A stretch of DNA of 64,000 bases from NCBI GenBank assembly GCA_029718625.1, contig CM056379.1, forward strand, positions 66,892,670 through 66,956,669, in the 5' to 3' direction. The stretch comes from Synaphobranchus kaupii. Its lineage: Eukaryota; Chordata; Actinopteri; Anguilliformes; Synaphobranchidae. The position numbers were made by a program, and so were the translations under genes. Within the stretch, counting starts at the first letter, position 1, and every line of letters starts with the position of its first letter. Below, piece by piece: positions 22,999-31,440 of the stretch. A model generated the notes under the pieces. That model searched no databases and was not told the DNA's origin. It saw only the letters and a list, made by a program, of their open reading frames with translations.

Positions 22999-23316
22999 TT
23001 ATTTTCTCCCTTGGTCTGTTTTTCCTGCCTTAATTTCTGATTCCTTTTCCCACAAATCTACTGCATCCCAGTCGGGTTGCCATTTAAATTTACGTTTACT
23101 ATTTTTAACCTCATATGACCGCAGCCGCATTTTTAGGTTTTCAATCTGATTTAGACTAAAAGAGCCTTTTTCAGGGAAACCTAACTTTTGCCATTTAACA
23201 CGCTGGTGTGTGGTTGCCGGACCATATTTGTCATGCATTATTTTCATTGGACCCGTAAATTCAGAGTCCTGTTTCCTTGAATTTTTAGAACCCATTGTTG
23301 GGGGTTTGTCCCACAA
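22999..23316 (-). pseudogene. gag: ERV gag, matrix N-terminus
   Basis: The frame contains an internal ATG at 23293-23295 giving MGSKNSRK, a typical N-myristoylation start (MGxxxS) that would direct Gag to the plasma membrane. The helical, basic segment that follows (MKIMHDKYGP, WQKLGFPEKG) fits a matrix domain. It ends at a stop at 22999, while capsid/nucleocapsid continues in another frame. I choose the second ATG because of the myristoylation signal. Confidence 0.75.
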
Positions 23317-23375
23317 CCGGACTATGCCTTTTAATTTTAAGGTTTTAATTTTTTTTTCTTTTAATTAGGCCTATT

Positions 23376-23654
23376 TTAGTCAGAATCAGTTTCAGATTCT
23401 GCACTATCCTCTGGATAATTGTCCTCACTTTCAGGGTGAACGTTTAGCCTAACTTCTATTAATGCCGTTTCCTTCTCTTTTAACCACTCACCTCTAGGTA
23501 TAGCTACAACAGAAAAACCACTTCCAAATCCGTCAACCTCATTAAGTGTCTCGTACAGGTATAAATGACCATAATCATCTCCTCTGCAAAAATGTCTCTC
23601 CTGTACTGGTCCAAATATGTTGTTTGCACCTACTGACAATACATGGTACCACAT
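23376..23654 (-). CDS. ERV leader ORF, unknown function
   Basis: 92 codons beginning with ATG at 23652-23654, placed between the primer-binding site and gag. The protein has an aromatic middle part (DDYGHLYLYETLNEV, VVAIPRGEWLKEKE) and a strongly acidic tail ending SAESETDSD. There is no membrane segment or zinc motif. The position matches the leader ORF of piscine epsilonretroviruses such as walleye dermal sarcoma virus, but I recognise no sequence similarity. It is open although gag and pol are broken, which may be chance over such a short length. Confidence 0.5.
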   Translation of the reverse strand: MWYHVLSVGANNIFGPVQERHFCRGDDYGHLYLYETLNEVDGFGSGFSVVAIPRGEWLKEKETALIEVRLNVHPESEDNYPEDSAESETDSD

Positions 23655-24055
23655 AACAAAAATGTTTCAGAGCTCATTACAAGAGAAAGAAAAAGAGAAA
23701 TATTAGCCTATGGGTAGGAGCAGCATACAGCCTCCACAGTTTGAATCACTCCACAGAGTGATGGACCCGTCGGTCACTAATCAAACTTTAAAATTTGAAC
23801 GCAATACAGCCTCAAGTTACGTTTTGCTGTGGCGGCTCACCTGTGATTCTCTTTCTATGGATTGCGTATTGATCACCCCAGACAGACGTCTTACTCTCCT
23901 CGGTCCGGTCGCCGCCGTCCTTCCTCTAGGTGACTGATTACAGTTACCTCTCTGTGAGAAGGTGGGTTGCGGTCTCGGGGTTTGAACTCCCGGCAGTGCA
24001 CTGTCTAAGCCGTTCCGACTTGAGAGAAATCTGCAAAGGAGAAAATCAAGTTAGC
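23655..24055 (-). other. ERV 5' untranslated leader
   Basis: About 400 bp between the primer-binding site and the leader ORF. The packaging signal and splice donor would be expected here; I cannot point to either with confidence. A GGGTTTGAACTCCCGG stretch at 23977-23992 looks like part of a tRNA T-arm but has no full tRNA fold around it. Confidence 0.5.
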
Positions 24056-24074
24056 AATCCTGCCGACTACGCCA
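24056..24074 (-). promoter_or_regulatory. ERV primer-binding site, tRNA-Ser
   Basis: The plus strand shows AATCCTGCCGACTACGCCA. This is the 3' end of vertebrate tRNA-Ser (AGA/UGA type) with its CCA tail. The provirus strand therefore reads TGGCGTAGTCGGCAGGATT just downstream of the 5' LTR. Position, length and the TGG start all fit a primer-binding site. Confidence 0.88.
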
Positions 24075-24343
24075 TATTGTCATGGATTTTTCCCTTTCAA
24101 CCCACAGTGAGCAAGTCTGTCCAAACAGAACCACAACAAAACCATGTAATAGAGTAAGAAAAAGAATTTCAGTTTATTTGGAGATAAACTCAGAATGAGA
24201 GAGAGTCTTACCAGAATCTCTCTAACTTGAAAACAGAATACGGAGGACATTTATACACAATCTATTATTGCTTTACTGATTTGCCACAAGGGGCGGTTTC
24301 TAAACATACAGAGACAAAGGTATCCATTTCTTGGTGTTTAGCA
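24075..24343 (-). repeat. ERV 5' LTR, partial (U3 lost)
   Basis: Matches the 3' LTR from about 24104 to 24343 and then stops abruptly at GTGTTTAG, where a hAT-like terminus (CAGTGGCGAACGG) starts. About half of the LTR, the promoter-bearing U3 part, is missing from the window. Confidence 0.85.
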
Positions 24344-24600
24344 GTGGCGAACGGTCTTAATAAGCTATAAATGCGGCGCATGCCCAAGGCAAAACATGAG
24401 CGTGCAACTGCACACATACTTTGCATGGTAAAACTTCAGACATTTGGCAGCACACGAATAGATCACCAGTTGAACGAGGGTGTGCGAATAGCCACAGAGC
24501 AACATAACGAGCACGTCAAACACTTCGAGGGGGAAGGATCGGACAATCGAGGTAATTATATTGAGCTTGTTAACCTCCTCCGGAAAAAAATTTGTGCGCC
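24344..24600 (+). pseudogene. hAT transposon fragment
   Basis: Begins CAGTGGCGAACGG, which resembles a hAT terminus, directly at the break of the ERV LTR. The frame from 24371 contains DNRGNYIELVNLL, similar to the GNF-LL block of TTF-type hAT transposases upstream of the catalytic core. Only this small piece remains before another repeat takes over at about 24600. Whether the terminus and the coding block belong to one copy is inferred from their adjacency. Confidence 0.5.
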
Positions 24601-24745
24601 ATTAGCGGCATTTGTCAAATGCAGAAACTGCAAAATGGTAGACAACTGTAGACAGGGTTGACCCAAAATACAAATATTTGTTTCTAATCAGGGCTTTTGC
24701 CATTGCTGATGGTATCTTAATCCGATCCAGTAAGGGCTTGCGTAT
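24600..24745 (+). repeat. second copy of the 13640-13800 repeat segment
   Basis: About 145 bp match 13640-13800 closely, from GCGGCATTTGTCAAA to AGTAAGGGCTT and CGTATTA. The match ends exactly where gypsy-related sequence begins, suggesting that the gypsy element inserted into or replaced the rest. Confidence 0.75.
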
Positions 24746-24794
24746 TAAGGAAGGTGAACTGGAGGGAAATGGCGGATGTGACAGTACCCCTCCC

Positions 24795-25145
24795 TCAACA
24801 GACGCCTCCAGGCATACCACTGGGCTGGATCTTCTCTGGGTGCGCCCGGTGGAAGTCCCGAATGAGGGAGGAGTCGAGGATGAGCTGGCGGGAGATCCAG
24901 CTCCTCTCCTCGGGCCCGTAACCCTCCCAGTCCACCAAGTATTGGAATCCGCACCCCTTGCGGCGGATGTCGAGGATGTGGCAAACTGTATAAGCCGGAG
25001 CATTGTCGATGATTCGGGGGGGTGGAGGGGGCTGGAGGAGACTTAATTTGGGAAACATGGAAGGTGGGGTGGACCTTGAGGGCTGGGGGGAGCTTAAGTT
25101 TAACAGCGGAGGGGTTGATGATGGAATCAATGGGGTAGGGGCCAA
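24795..25145 (-). pseudogene. gypsy integrase-linked chromodomain
   Basis: Residues 50-105 of this frame ([13 protein letters not shown]..., [20 protein letters not shown], ...FHRAHPEK) are a chromodomain, the fold that steers chromovirus integrase to methylated histones. The aromatic residues Y and W of the cage region (YLVDWEGY) are present. It lies in a frame different from the integrase core, so at least one indel separates them. Confidence 0.85.
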
Positions 25146-26314
25146 TAAACTGGGCTGGAGCTTTTTGGAGGTGGATTGTAGGGGAATGGTGGAGGTGGAA
25201 AGCTAGACCTGCTGTCCAGGGGTGTACTGGGGGGCTGCGGTACGGCGGAGATCGGCCTGGCGTTAGGTGCGGGTCGTGGTGCGGAGAGTGCGGTGCGTGT
25301 GTCCCTCCATACCTTCTTGCACCGCCGGAGATGGGCTTGCATGGACGGGACGAAGGCCTCCTCCTCCTCCTGGGCAGGGAACAGGGGGGGTTGGTAACCC
25401 AGGGAGCACTCAAACAGGGACAACCCAGTGGCGGAGCTTGTGAGCGAGTTGTGGGAGTACTCCACCCAGGGAAGGAGCTTGCTCCAGGAGGAGGGGTTAT
25501 AGGACATCACACACTGCAGGGCTGCTCCCAGGTCCTGGTTAGCCCTGTCCGTCTGGCCATTGGTCTGCGGATGGTAACCCAAGGACAGGCTGGCGGAGGC
25601 CCCCAGGGAGTGGCAGAACGCCTTCCAGACCTGGGAGAAGAACTGGGGCCCACGGTCTGAGATGATGTCGGAGGGGATCCCATGCAAACGTACCACGTGC
25701 ACCACGAGCTCCGCCGTCTCCGAGGCTGAGGGAAGTTTAGGTAAAAGGACAAAATGGACCACCTTGGAGACACGGTCAATGACGGTAAGGATGGTGGTAT
25801 TACCATCCAAGAGTGGCAGACCGGTGACGAAATCCACCCCGATGTGACTCCAAGGACAGCCCGGGACAGGAAGGGGATGAAGGAGACTGGCGGAGGGCTG
25901 GTGGGAGGCCTTACTCCTGGCGCAGGTGGAACAGTCAAGGACGAAGGCACAGGTATCCGCCTCCAAGGTGGGCCACCAGAAACTCCTCCGAACCAGGGAC
26001 ACCGTGCGCTGGACCCCTGGGTGACAGGACAGACGAGATGAGTATGCCCACTGCAGGACCTGGGAGCGAACAGTGTCCGGGACAAACAGGCGAGAATCAG
26101 GTTTATTTCTGGGATCCGGTTGGGTTACCTGGGTGGTCCTGATGATTCCCTCGATCTCCCATACAACCGCAGGCACCACACAGGACGGAGGGATGATTGA
26201 ATCAGGACAAGCAGGACTGGCTTCCGTGGAATAGAGGCGGGACAGGGCGTCAGGTTTTATATTGTGGGAACCAGGTCTGTAAGTAATAGTAAAATAAAAA
26301 CGGCTAAAATACAA
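25127..26314 (-). pseudogene. gypsy integrase
   Basis: 395-codon frame. The start ([16 protein letters not shown]) is the end of RNase H. The zinc-binding part CHPGVQRT...CSTCARSK follows. The catalytic core shows GVDFVTGLP and IISDRGPQF. At the third catalytic position the sequence reads NGQTDRANQ, with Asp where gypsy integrases normally have Glu. The C-terminal part drifts out of frame after about residue 330. Integrase inserts the element's DNA; this copy would be inactive. Confidence 0.87.
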
Positions 26315-26414
26315 TGCCTAACGGGCCTGGCGGGAGGTAAGGCTCTTAGCTGACTGGATGTATGGAAGGTTCTTGTGGTCGGTCCAGACGATGAAGAGAA
26401 GCTTCCCCCTCCAC

Positions 26415-26873
26415 TCAATGCATCCACTCCTCCAAGGCGAGCTTAACCGCCAGCAGTTCCCGGTTGCCGACATCATAATTCCGCTCGGCGGGGGACAGCC
26501 AGCGAGAGAAGAATGCGCAAGGGTGGAGTTTGAGGTCTTCAGCAGAGCATTGAGAAAGGACGCCGCCCACACCAGAATGGGAGGCGTCCACCTCCACGAC
26601 AAACTGGTGGCTCGAGTCTGGATGGGTCAAAACAGTTACGGATGTGAACCTGGACTTGAGCAGTGTTAGCTTTGGAGGATCATGAGAAAGGGACAGAGGT
26701 GGAGGTGAGGTTGGTGAGAGGGGCGGCGACCTGGCTGTAGCCACGGATGAACCGTCTGTAGAAATTGGAAAACCCCAGGAACTGCTGCAGTCGTTTACGG
26801 GATGTTGGTTGGGGCCACTCGGTGACAGCTTGCATTTTGCTGGGGTCCGGTCGGACTTGTCCACTCTCCACAA
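26415..26873 (-). pseudogene. gypsy RT connection and RNase H start
   Basis: Contains [18 protein letters not shown] and [20 protein letters not shown], the first two acidic blocks of Ty3/gypsy RNase H. The overlapping frame at 26318-26602 holds the continuation ([14 protein letters not shown]), so the domain is split over two frames. Confidence 0.8.
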
Positions 26874-27207
26874 TGAATCCTAGAAAAGATACTGAAGGGA
26901 TGTGAAATTCACATTTTTCGGCTTTAACATACAATTTGTTCTCCAAGAGGCGTTGGAGAACGTGTCGCACGTGCAGGACATGCTCCTCAGGGTCCTCAGA
27001 AAAAATCAAAACATCATCAAGGTATACAAAAACTGACCGATTCAGGAAGTTCCGGAGGACATCATTAATCAGGGCCTGGAATACAGCCGTTAGTGAGCCC
27101 GAACAGGACGACCAGGTATTCGAAGTGTCCCAGGGGCATGTTAAATGCTGTCTTCCATTCATCTCCTCCTGGATCCGGACCAGATGGTAGGCGTTCCGGA
27201 GGTCCAA
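26680..27207 (-). pseudogene. gypsy reverse transcriptase palm
   Basis: [12 protein letters not shown] and [11 protein letters not shown] are the two aspartate-bearing RT blocks. VKAEKCEFH and [10 protein letters not shown] mark the thumb. About 25 residues after IQEEM are in a wrong frame between two compensating indels. It once copied the element's RNA into DNA. Confidence 0.85.
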
Positions 27208-27246
27208 CTTAGAGAAGATGGTGGCTCCATGGAGGGGTTCAAAAAA

Positions 27247-27696
27247 TTAGTGGTAATGGATACATGTTACTGACTGTGGTGGAATTGAGGCCACGGTAGT
27301 CGATACAGGGGCGAAGTGTGCCGTTTTTGTTGGACACAAAGAAAAACCAGACCCCACAGGGGAAGAGGAGGGACGGATAATACCTGTAGCAAGTGAGTCG
27401 TAGATGTATGTCTCCATGGAGGCTCTCTCAGGACGAGACAGGTTGTAGAGACAACTGGAAGGCAAGATGGCCCTTGGGAGCAGATCGATACTGCAGTCGT
27501 ACGGTCTGTGAGGACGTAAGGTTAGAGCAAGAGATTTATTAAATACCTCAGCGAGGTCCATGATACTGGGCAGGGACAGATGACAAGTCAGGCGGCAGTG
27601 AACAAAGAGCAGGTTTGGTGCCCCCTGATGGAGGTAGAGCATACTGGAGACAGGTTGAGTGGCAGTAGGGACTCCAACTTGTTTGTCGTGTTCCAA
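27247..27696 (-). pseudogene. gypsy reverse transcriptase N-terminus
   Basis: [27 protein letters not shown] and [12 protein letters not shown] are the segment that leads into the RT fingers of chromoviruses. The last 35 residues are out of frame. The protease that would precede it is absent. Confidence 0.75.
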
Positions 27697-27759
27697 TTGA
27701 GATGAGGGTTGTGGAGTTTGAGCCAGGGCTGACTAAGGACCAGGCGTGACTGAGAAGAG

Positions 27760-28008
27760 TTGAGAGAGAGTCCTCACACTCTATTTAGTTTCCCCACAAA
27801 CGCATGGCTACGTAAAAAATGGCTAGAATTTGGCCACATGAAGGAGGCTGCAATCTGCTTAAGCTCAAGGATCTGTAATTTGCATTTCGAAAATTATTTA
27901 TTCATGAATGTAATTGCTGTCCAGATGGGATTTGGGAGCTTCTACTCCCTCACTGAGTGGGCCATTCCCACCATCATCCACTACAATGGTCCCTCACTCC
28001 CTTTGAAA
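27760..28008 (+). pseudogene. THAP-domain exon
   Basis: The frame reads FPTNAWLRKKWLEFG and SRICNLHFENYLF, the middle and end of a THAP zinc finger (the C2CH finger's last C and H are in CNLHF), followed by AIPTI, the short motif commonly found after THAP domains. It ends at a good donor (TTTGAAA|GTAACT). The first CxxC of the finger should be in an upstream exon, which may have been lost at the gypsy border only a few bases away. THAP fingers bind DNA in P-element-type transposases and in host THAP proteins; I cannot tell which this is. Confidence 0.65.
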
Positions 28009-28104
28009 GTAACTAATTAGCATTTCTGTATAACGTTATATTTAATTCATCATCGCAAATAGCAAAGTTAGCTATAACTCCTTATATATCATCTTGCTAT
28101 GCAG

Positions 28105-28201
28105 CCAGAAACGAGAGAGGTTGCATGTCAGTATGAGATGATCACCAGCAGAGCCACACAAGTTGGTGTGAAACTGAGGCAGGTGCCTAGGAGAAGTAAA
28201 G
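28105..28201 (+). pseudogene. second exon of the THAP gene or transposon
   Basis: Bounded by an AG acceptor (CTTGCTATGCAG) and a GT donor (AGTAAAG|GTAGGC). Its phase matches the previous exon (both meet at phase 0). The translation PETREVACQYEMITSRATQV and following RQVPRRSK resembles the spacer after THAP domains in transposon-derived proteins, but I recognise no domain. Confidence 0.5.
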
Positions 28202-29572
28202 GTAGGCTAATAATGTTAGCTGAGCTGAAATTCTTATTTATAATGGCTGTTTTTCATTCATTTGTGTCGTTCGAGGTAACTTAGGCACGTCTGCAAATAA
28301 AGTTTGGGTGCGTCTGCTTTCTTTTACTAACGTTACCGCTACGCTCGGCTCGCTGAGAGCTGCTGCCTCTAAATTAGGTGTAATGTTAGCTGTAGCTTAC
28401 ATTGCTTGTTTTTTTGTTGATTAAATAAATCTGTAGCTATCTAGTTATGTAACGTTAGCTATATTATCTACACTTCAAGAACTGCAGTTTCTCCCTTGTA
28501 AGAAAGAGAGAATTTTCGGGATTCCAGATTAAAATTAGCGAGATATTGATAATTAAGTTACAGATCTTACGACTGCTATTAGTGGGTTGTTATTGTTACA
28601 TTGATACAATGTTTCCATTTCAACCTAATACATCAGTGACCATTGCCATCAGAAAGTGAATGTTGATTCGACCATTGAAAATTGGTTGATGACCGATACT
28701 GATGCTTATAACACAATATCAATGTTGATTCAATACTTCCTTACTATCTGGGGAGACACTAAGTGTCATAAAACTCAAACATACAAGAATGAAGAATTCC
28801 AGTCCCCCCTTCTTCTTCTCCATTTTTGCTTTGGTTAGCAGCACAGCTGCACAAAAGCAGTACTCCATTTTGTCTTCCCCTTTTGCTAGCTATACAGATA
28901 CAAAGGTGGATCTCCTTTTGCTTTCTCCATTGCACCAGCAACACCGCTGCAGCGGCATCAGAAAGGCCGCGGAGAGAGAAGCAAGCGCCACACTACAGCA
29001 ACGGTTTAGCTTGCCTACAGGCATCTAACTATAGAACGTGAATTGAGCAAACACCTCCAATGGATGGTTAGCTTCCGAGACACGGACAAAGACGCAGGCG
29101 ATAACCAGACGATGTCGGAGAAATCCCAACCGGGATAAGAAAGGCCAAATGAGATGCCCTGGCCATCCACTTCACGGGCAACTTCACAGCTGCCATCAAC
29201 TCACCGCGGACTTCAGTAAGACTGATCAAACATCCCAGGCATAGTTTAGGATTTTAGTCTGAATTGTTTTTCGGTAATTTGATTGTATCTCGACTTTGTG
29301 CAATAATAGCTATAAACTTGTTGCACTGGTTAGCAAGCTAGCCAGCTGGCCTATCGTTTCATAGCTAATGTGGTAGTACTAACTAACCCAAGCAGGCCTC
29401 ACTGGTTTGCCCCTCTATCCTAACACTGACTAACATTCGTGTGATATGATCTCATTTTAGCTTACTTAACAGTATTTCCTGACCGAAGTGCGTGAACTTA
29501 TTTATAGTAAAGTTAGATTTGAGATCAATAACCACCATCACAGCCAGTTTACTCCACACTCCTTTGTTCTCT
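28202..29572. other. no recognisable feature
   Basis: No further exon in frame with the THAP exons is found. The frames at 28789-29041 occur in two phases with no domain. Confidence 0.45.
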
Positions 29573-29608
29573 GAGCACACACACGCACGCACACACACAC
29601 ACAAACAC
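29573..29608. repeat. (CA)n microsatellite
   Basis: Interrupted CA repeat immediately beside the PIF/Harbinger copy at 29612. Confidence 0.85.
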
Positions 29609-29611
29609 GTT

Positions 29612-30575
29612 GGGTTCTATTTTAATAAACCAAACGCAATGGTGAACGCAAGAGTAATCGCTTGGCGGTATCACTCTGAGGGCGTGTCGGCGAGAAATTT
29701 GGTAATTTCATGACGGCAATCTTGGCGCACCTTATGGCGGTATTGCTAAAAGGCTGGGTTTAAATGTCCAAGGTGTGTCTCTATGGTAGCCAATCAAATT
29801 GTTGTTCTCATGCTTTAAAAAAAAGCCAGTTGGAACGCAATCGCTCCATGCAATTTCATAATGAGCAACCCAAACGCACTGGACCGTCAACGACAAGAGC
29901 GATTTTCCGCACAGGAATCAGACATACTTGCAACAGAAGTACAGGCTAGGACTGTAGTAATTTATGGATCACAATCCACACCACCTCGTCTCCCAGAAGT
30001 TCGGAAGGCACGGGAGGAGGTGGCGAATGCATTAATTAGCCTACATTAGGTGATGTAGGCATAATTATGATTCAAATGGTAGGCTTATGATTCAACTGTG
30101 TCAATGTGTAATTTATATATTATAGGCTATTGGCCTACATGATCGCAAGTTTCTTGTAAGCTGTCCTGTTTTATTCTAGTAGTTTAAATTAAAATTAATT
30201 AATTAATAATAATTATAGGCTATTTGTTCATTAAATGGAAGTGTAATGTTGGCATCACCTATAGACACTACATAGAACTACATGACGAATAAGTTGCCAA
30301 ATTGCCAGACTCTATTGCGTTCCCGCTAAGAGGTGGTTCCAGCTGATCATAACGCAATGGGTTTTCGTTGGTTCAAATTGTCACTGAGCCGAAAGTATTT
30401 TAGAACACGCCCCAGACAGCGCCACCCATCCCACTGCAGCGCAAGCGAAAGGATGTTATGTTGAGAATTTGTTGATCCTGAGAAACGCCATAGCGCCAGT
30501 TTTAAGACGTTGATGCTGTCAACAAGCTTGCGTTTGACTATACCGTCCCCTTGCGCTGGTTTGAAAATAGAGCCC
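29612..30575 (+). mobile_element. PIF/Harbinger-like element, copy 2
   Basis: A 964-bp copy of the element at 10228-11198, in the opposite orientation. The ends are GGGTTCTATTTTAATAAACC on the left and GGGCTCTATTTTCAAACC on the right (reverse complement). A 3-bp duplication, GTT, lies at 29609-29611 and 30576-30578. The two copies differ only slightly by eye. This copy keeps the MYB-like ORF intact. Confidence 0.8.
29861..30049 (+). CDS. MYB/SANT-like ORF of the Harbinger element
   Basis: 62 codons from ATG to a stop, beginning MSNPNALDRQRQERFSAQ and continuing SDILATEVQARTVVIYG. The F-x(3)-E..L..EV..R pattern resembles the first helix of MYB/SANT-like proteins encoded by Harbinger elements, where they bind the transposon ends and bring in the nuclease. 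It is shorter than a whole such domain, so it could be a truncated gene or only a first exon. The inverted copy at 10757-11046 is frameshifted. Confidence 0.5.
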   Translation: MSNPNALDRQRQERFSAQESDILATEVQARTVVIYGSQSTPPRLPEVRKAREEVANALISLH

Positions 30576-30811
30576 GTTATGTCTATTTAGTAGAATGTGA
30601 TATTTCGGTTTTTCCTTGTTTAATACATCTATTTTTGTTAAACCTGGTGTCTGTTTTGATATCATATGAGCACGAGAGCTGAATCAACCTATTCATTAGA
30701 ACACAATACCTTCAACCCTTATGAATTATTAGTTACCTTGCCACCTACTTTGACCTCAAAATACACAGACAAGAGAAATCTCCCAGAGCTAATTCATTCA
30801 GCTTTTTCTGG

Positions 30812-31440
30812 AAGCGTCACTTCAAGGGTTGTTTCTCTTGACAAATTTTCCTATTGAACTCTATGGAAAAATAAGTCAGGAGAACAAACCCTTAAAGTGA
30901 CCCATCCATATCTACATTACATTACATTACATTACAAGCATTTAGCAGACGCTCTTATCCAGAGCGACTTACACAACTTTTTTTTAGCATATTATCCATT
31001 TATACAGCTGGATATATACTGAAGCTATTCAGGTTAAGTACCTTGCTCAAGGGTACAACGGCAGTGTCCTACCTGGGAATCGAACCTGCAACCTTTCGGT
31101 TACAAGGCCAGTTCCTTAACCATTATACTACACTGCCACCCACTAGCTACTGCATATCTGGCAGCAGAGTGATGGTTTGAGGCCCGTTTGATACCTCAGA
31201 CACATGATGACTTACAGCCATTTTACCAACCATGTACTCCATACTGTTCCAGCTTAATTTACAGCTAAATCTAGTCACACCCCCCAATTCCTAGAGATCA
31301 ATTCAAATTCAGAGACGTTATAGTATCGCTTGTAAGAGTACCAGAAAATAAGATATGAAGAGTCTTTTGATGTTGTTGGGTCACAGACATCAGGAAGTCA
31401 TGGCATGCAAAGGATATGCAACCAAATATTAAAAATGATT
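30812..31440 (+). repeat. hairpin-headed interspersed repeat, copy 2, split by a SINE
   Basis: Same palindrome and body as 3183-3600. The sequence matches until TATCTAC near 30915, is interrupted by a SINE to about 31150, then resumes CTACTGCATATCTGG. The repeated CTAC on both sides is part of a target-site duplication. Confidence 0.75.
30914..31138 (-). mobile_element. tRNA-derived SINE with UnaL2-type tail, copy 1
   Basis: Minus strand: the tRNA-like head starts GGCAGTGTAGTATAATGG and carries a clear B box (GCAGGTTCGATTCC). The body contains CCCTTGAGCAAGGTACTTAA and the tail holds CGCTCTGGATAAGAGCG followed by TGTAA repeats. Polymerase III would transcribe it and an L2 partner would reverse transcribe it through the shared tail. 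It lies inside the hairpin repeat copy 2. Confidence 0.88.

Larger units (their letters stand above)
16472..24343 (-). mobile_element. endogenous retrovirus, class I (gamma/epsilon-like)
   Basis: About 7.9 kb in minus orientation: partial 5' LTR, tRNA-Ser primer-binding site, leader ORF, gag, protease, RT/RNase H, integrase, env transmembrane part, polypurine tract and 3' LTR. The in-frame stop between gag and protease, a single CCHC knuckle, a GPY/F integrase tail and a CX6CC env motif place it among gamma- or epsilon-related viruses. It is defective: gag is frameshifted, there are pol frame changes and a pol nonsense codon, and the env surface subunit is deleted. The shared LTR part shows about eight differences over roughly 237 bp by eye, so it is not very recent. 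Confidence 0.9.
24746..27757 (-). mobile_element. Ty3/gypsy chromovirus, truncated pol
   Basis: Minus-strand remnant of a chromodomain-bearing Ty3/gypsy element: RT, RNase H, integrase and chromodomain in normal order. The gag, protease and LTRs are not seen. The upstream end stops at about 27757, next to THAP-coding sequence, and the downstream end abuts the repeat at 24745. Several frameshifts make it non-functional. Confidence 0.85.

Noticed and set aside
23945..24010. Possible tRNA gene in the ERV leader
   Set aside because: Only a T-arm-like stretch is seen; the D-arm, anticodon arm and acceptor stem do not pair convincingly.
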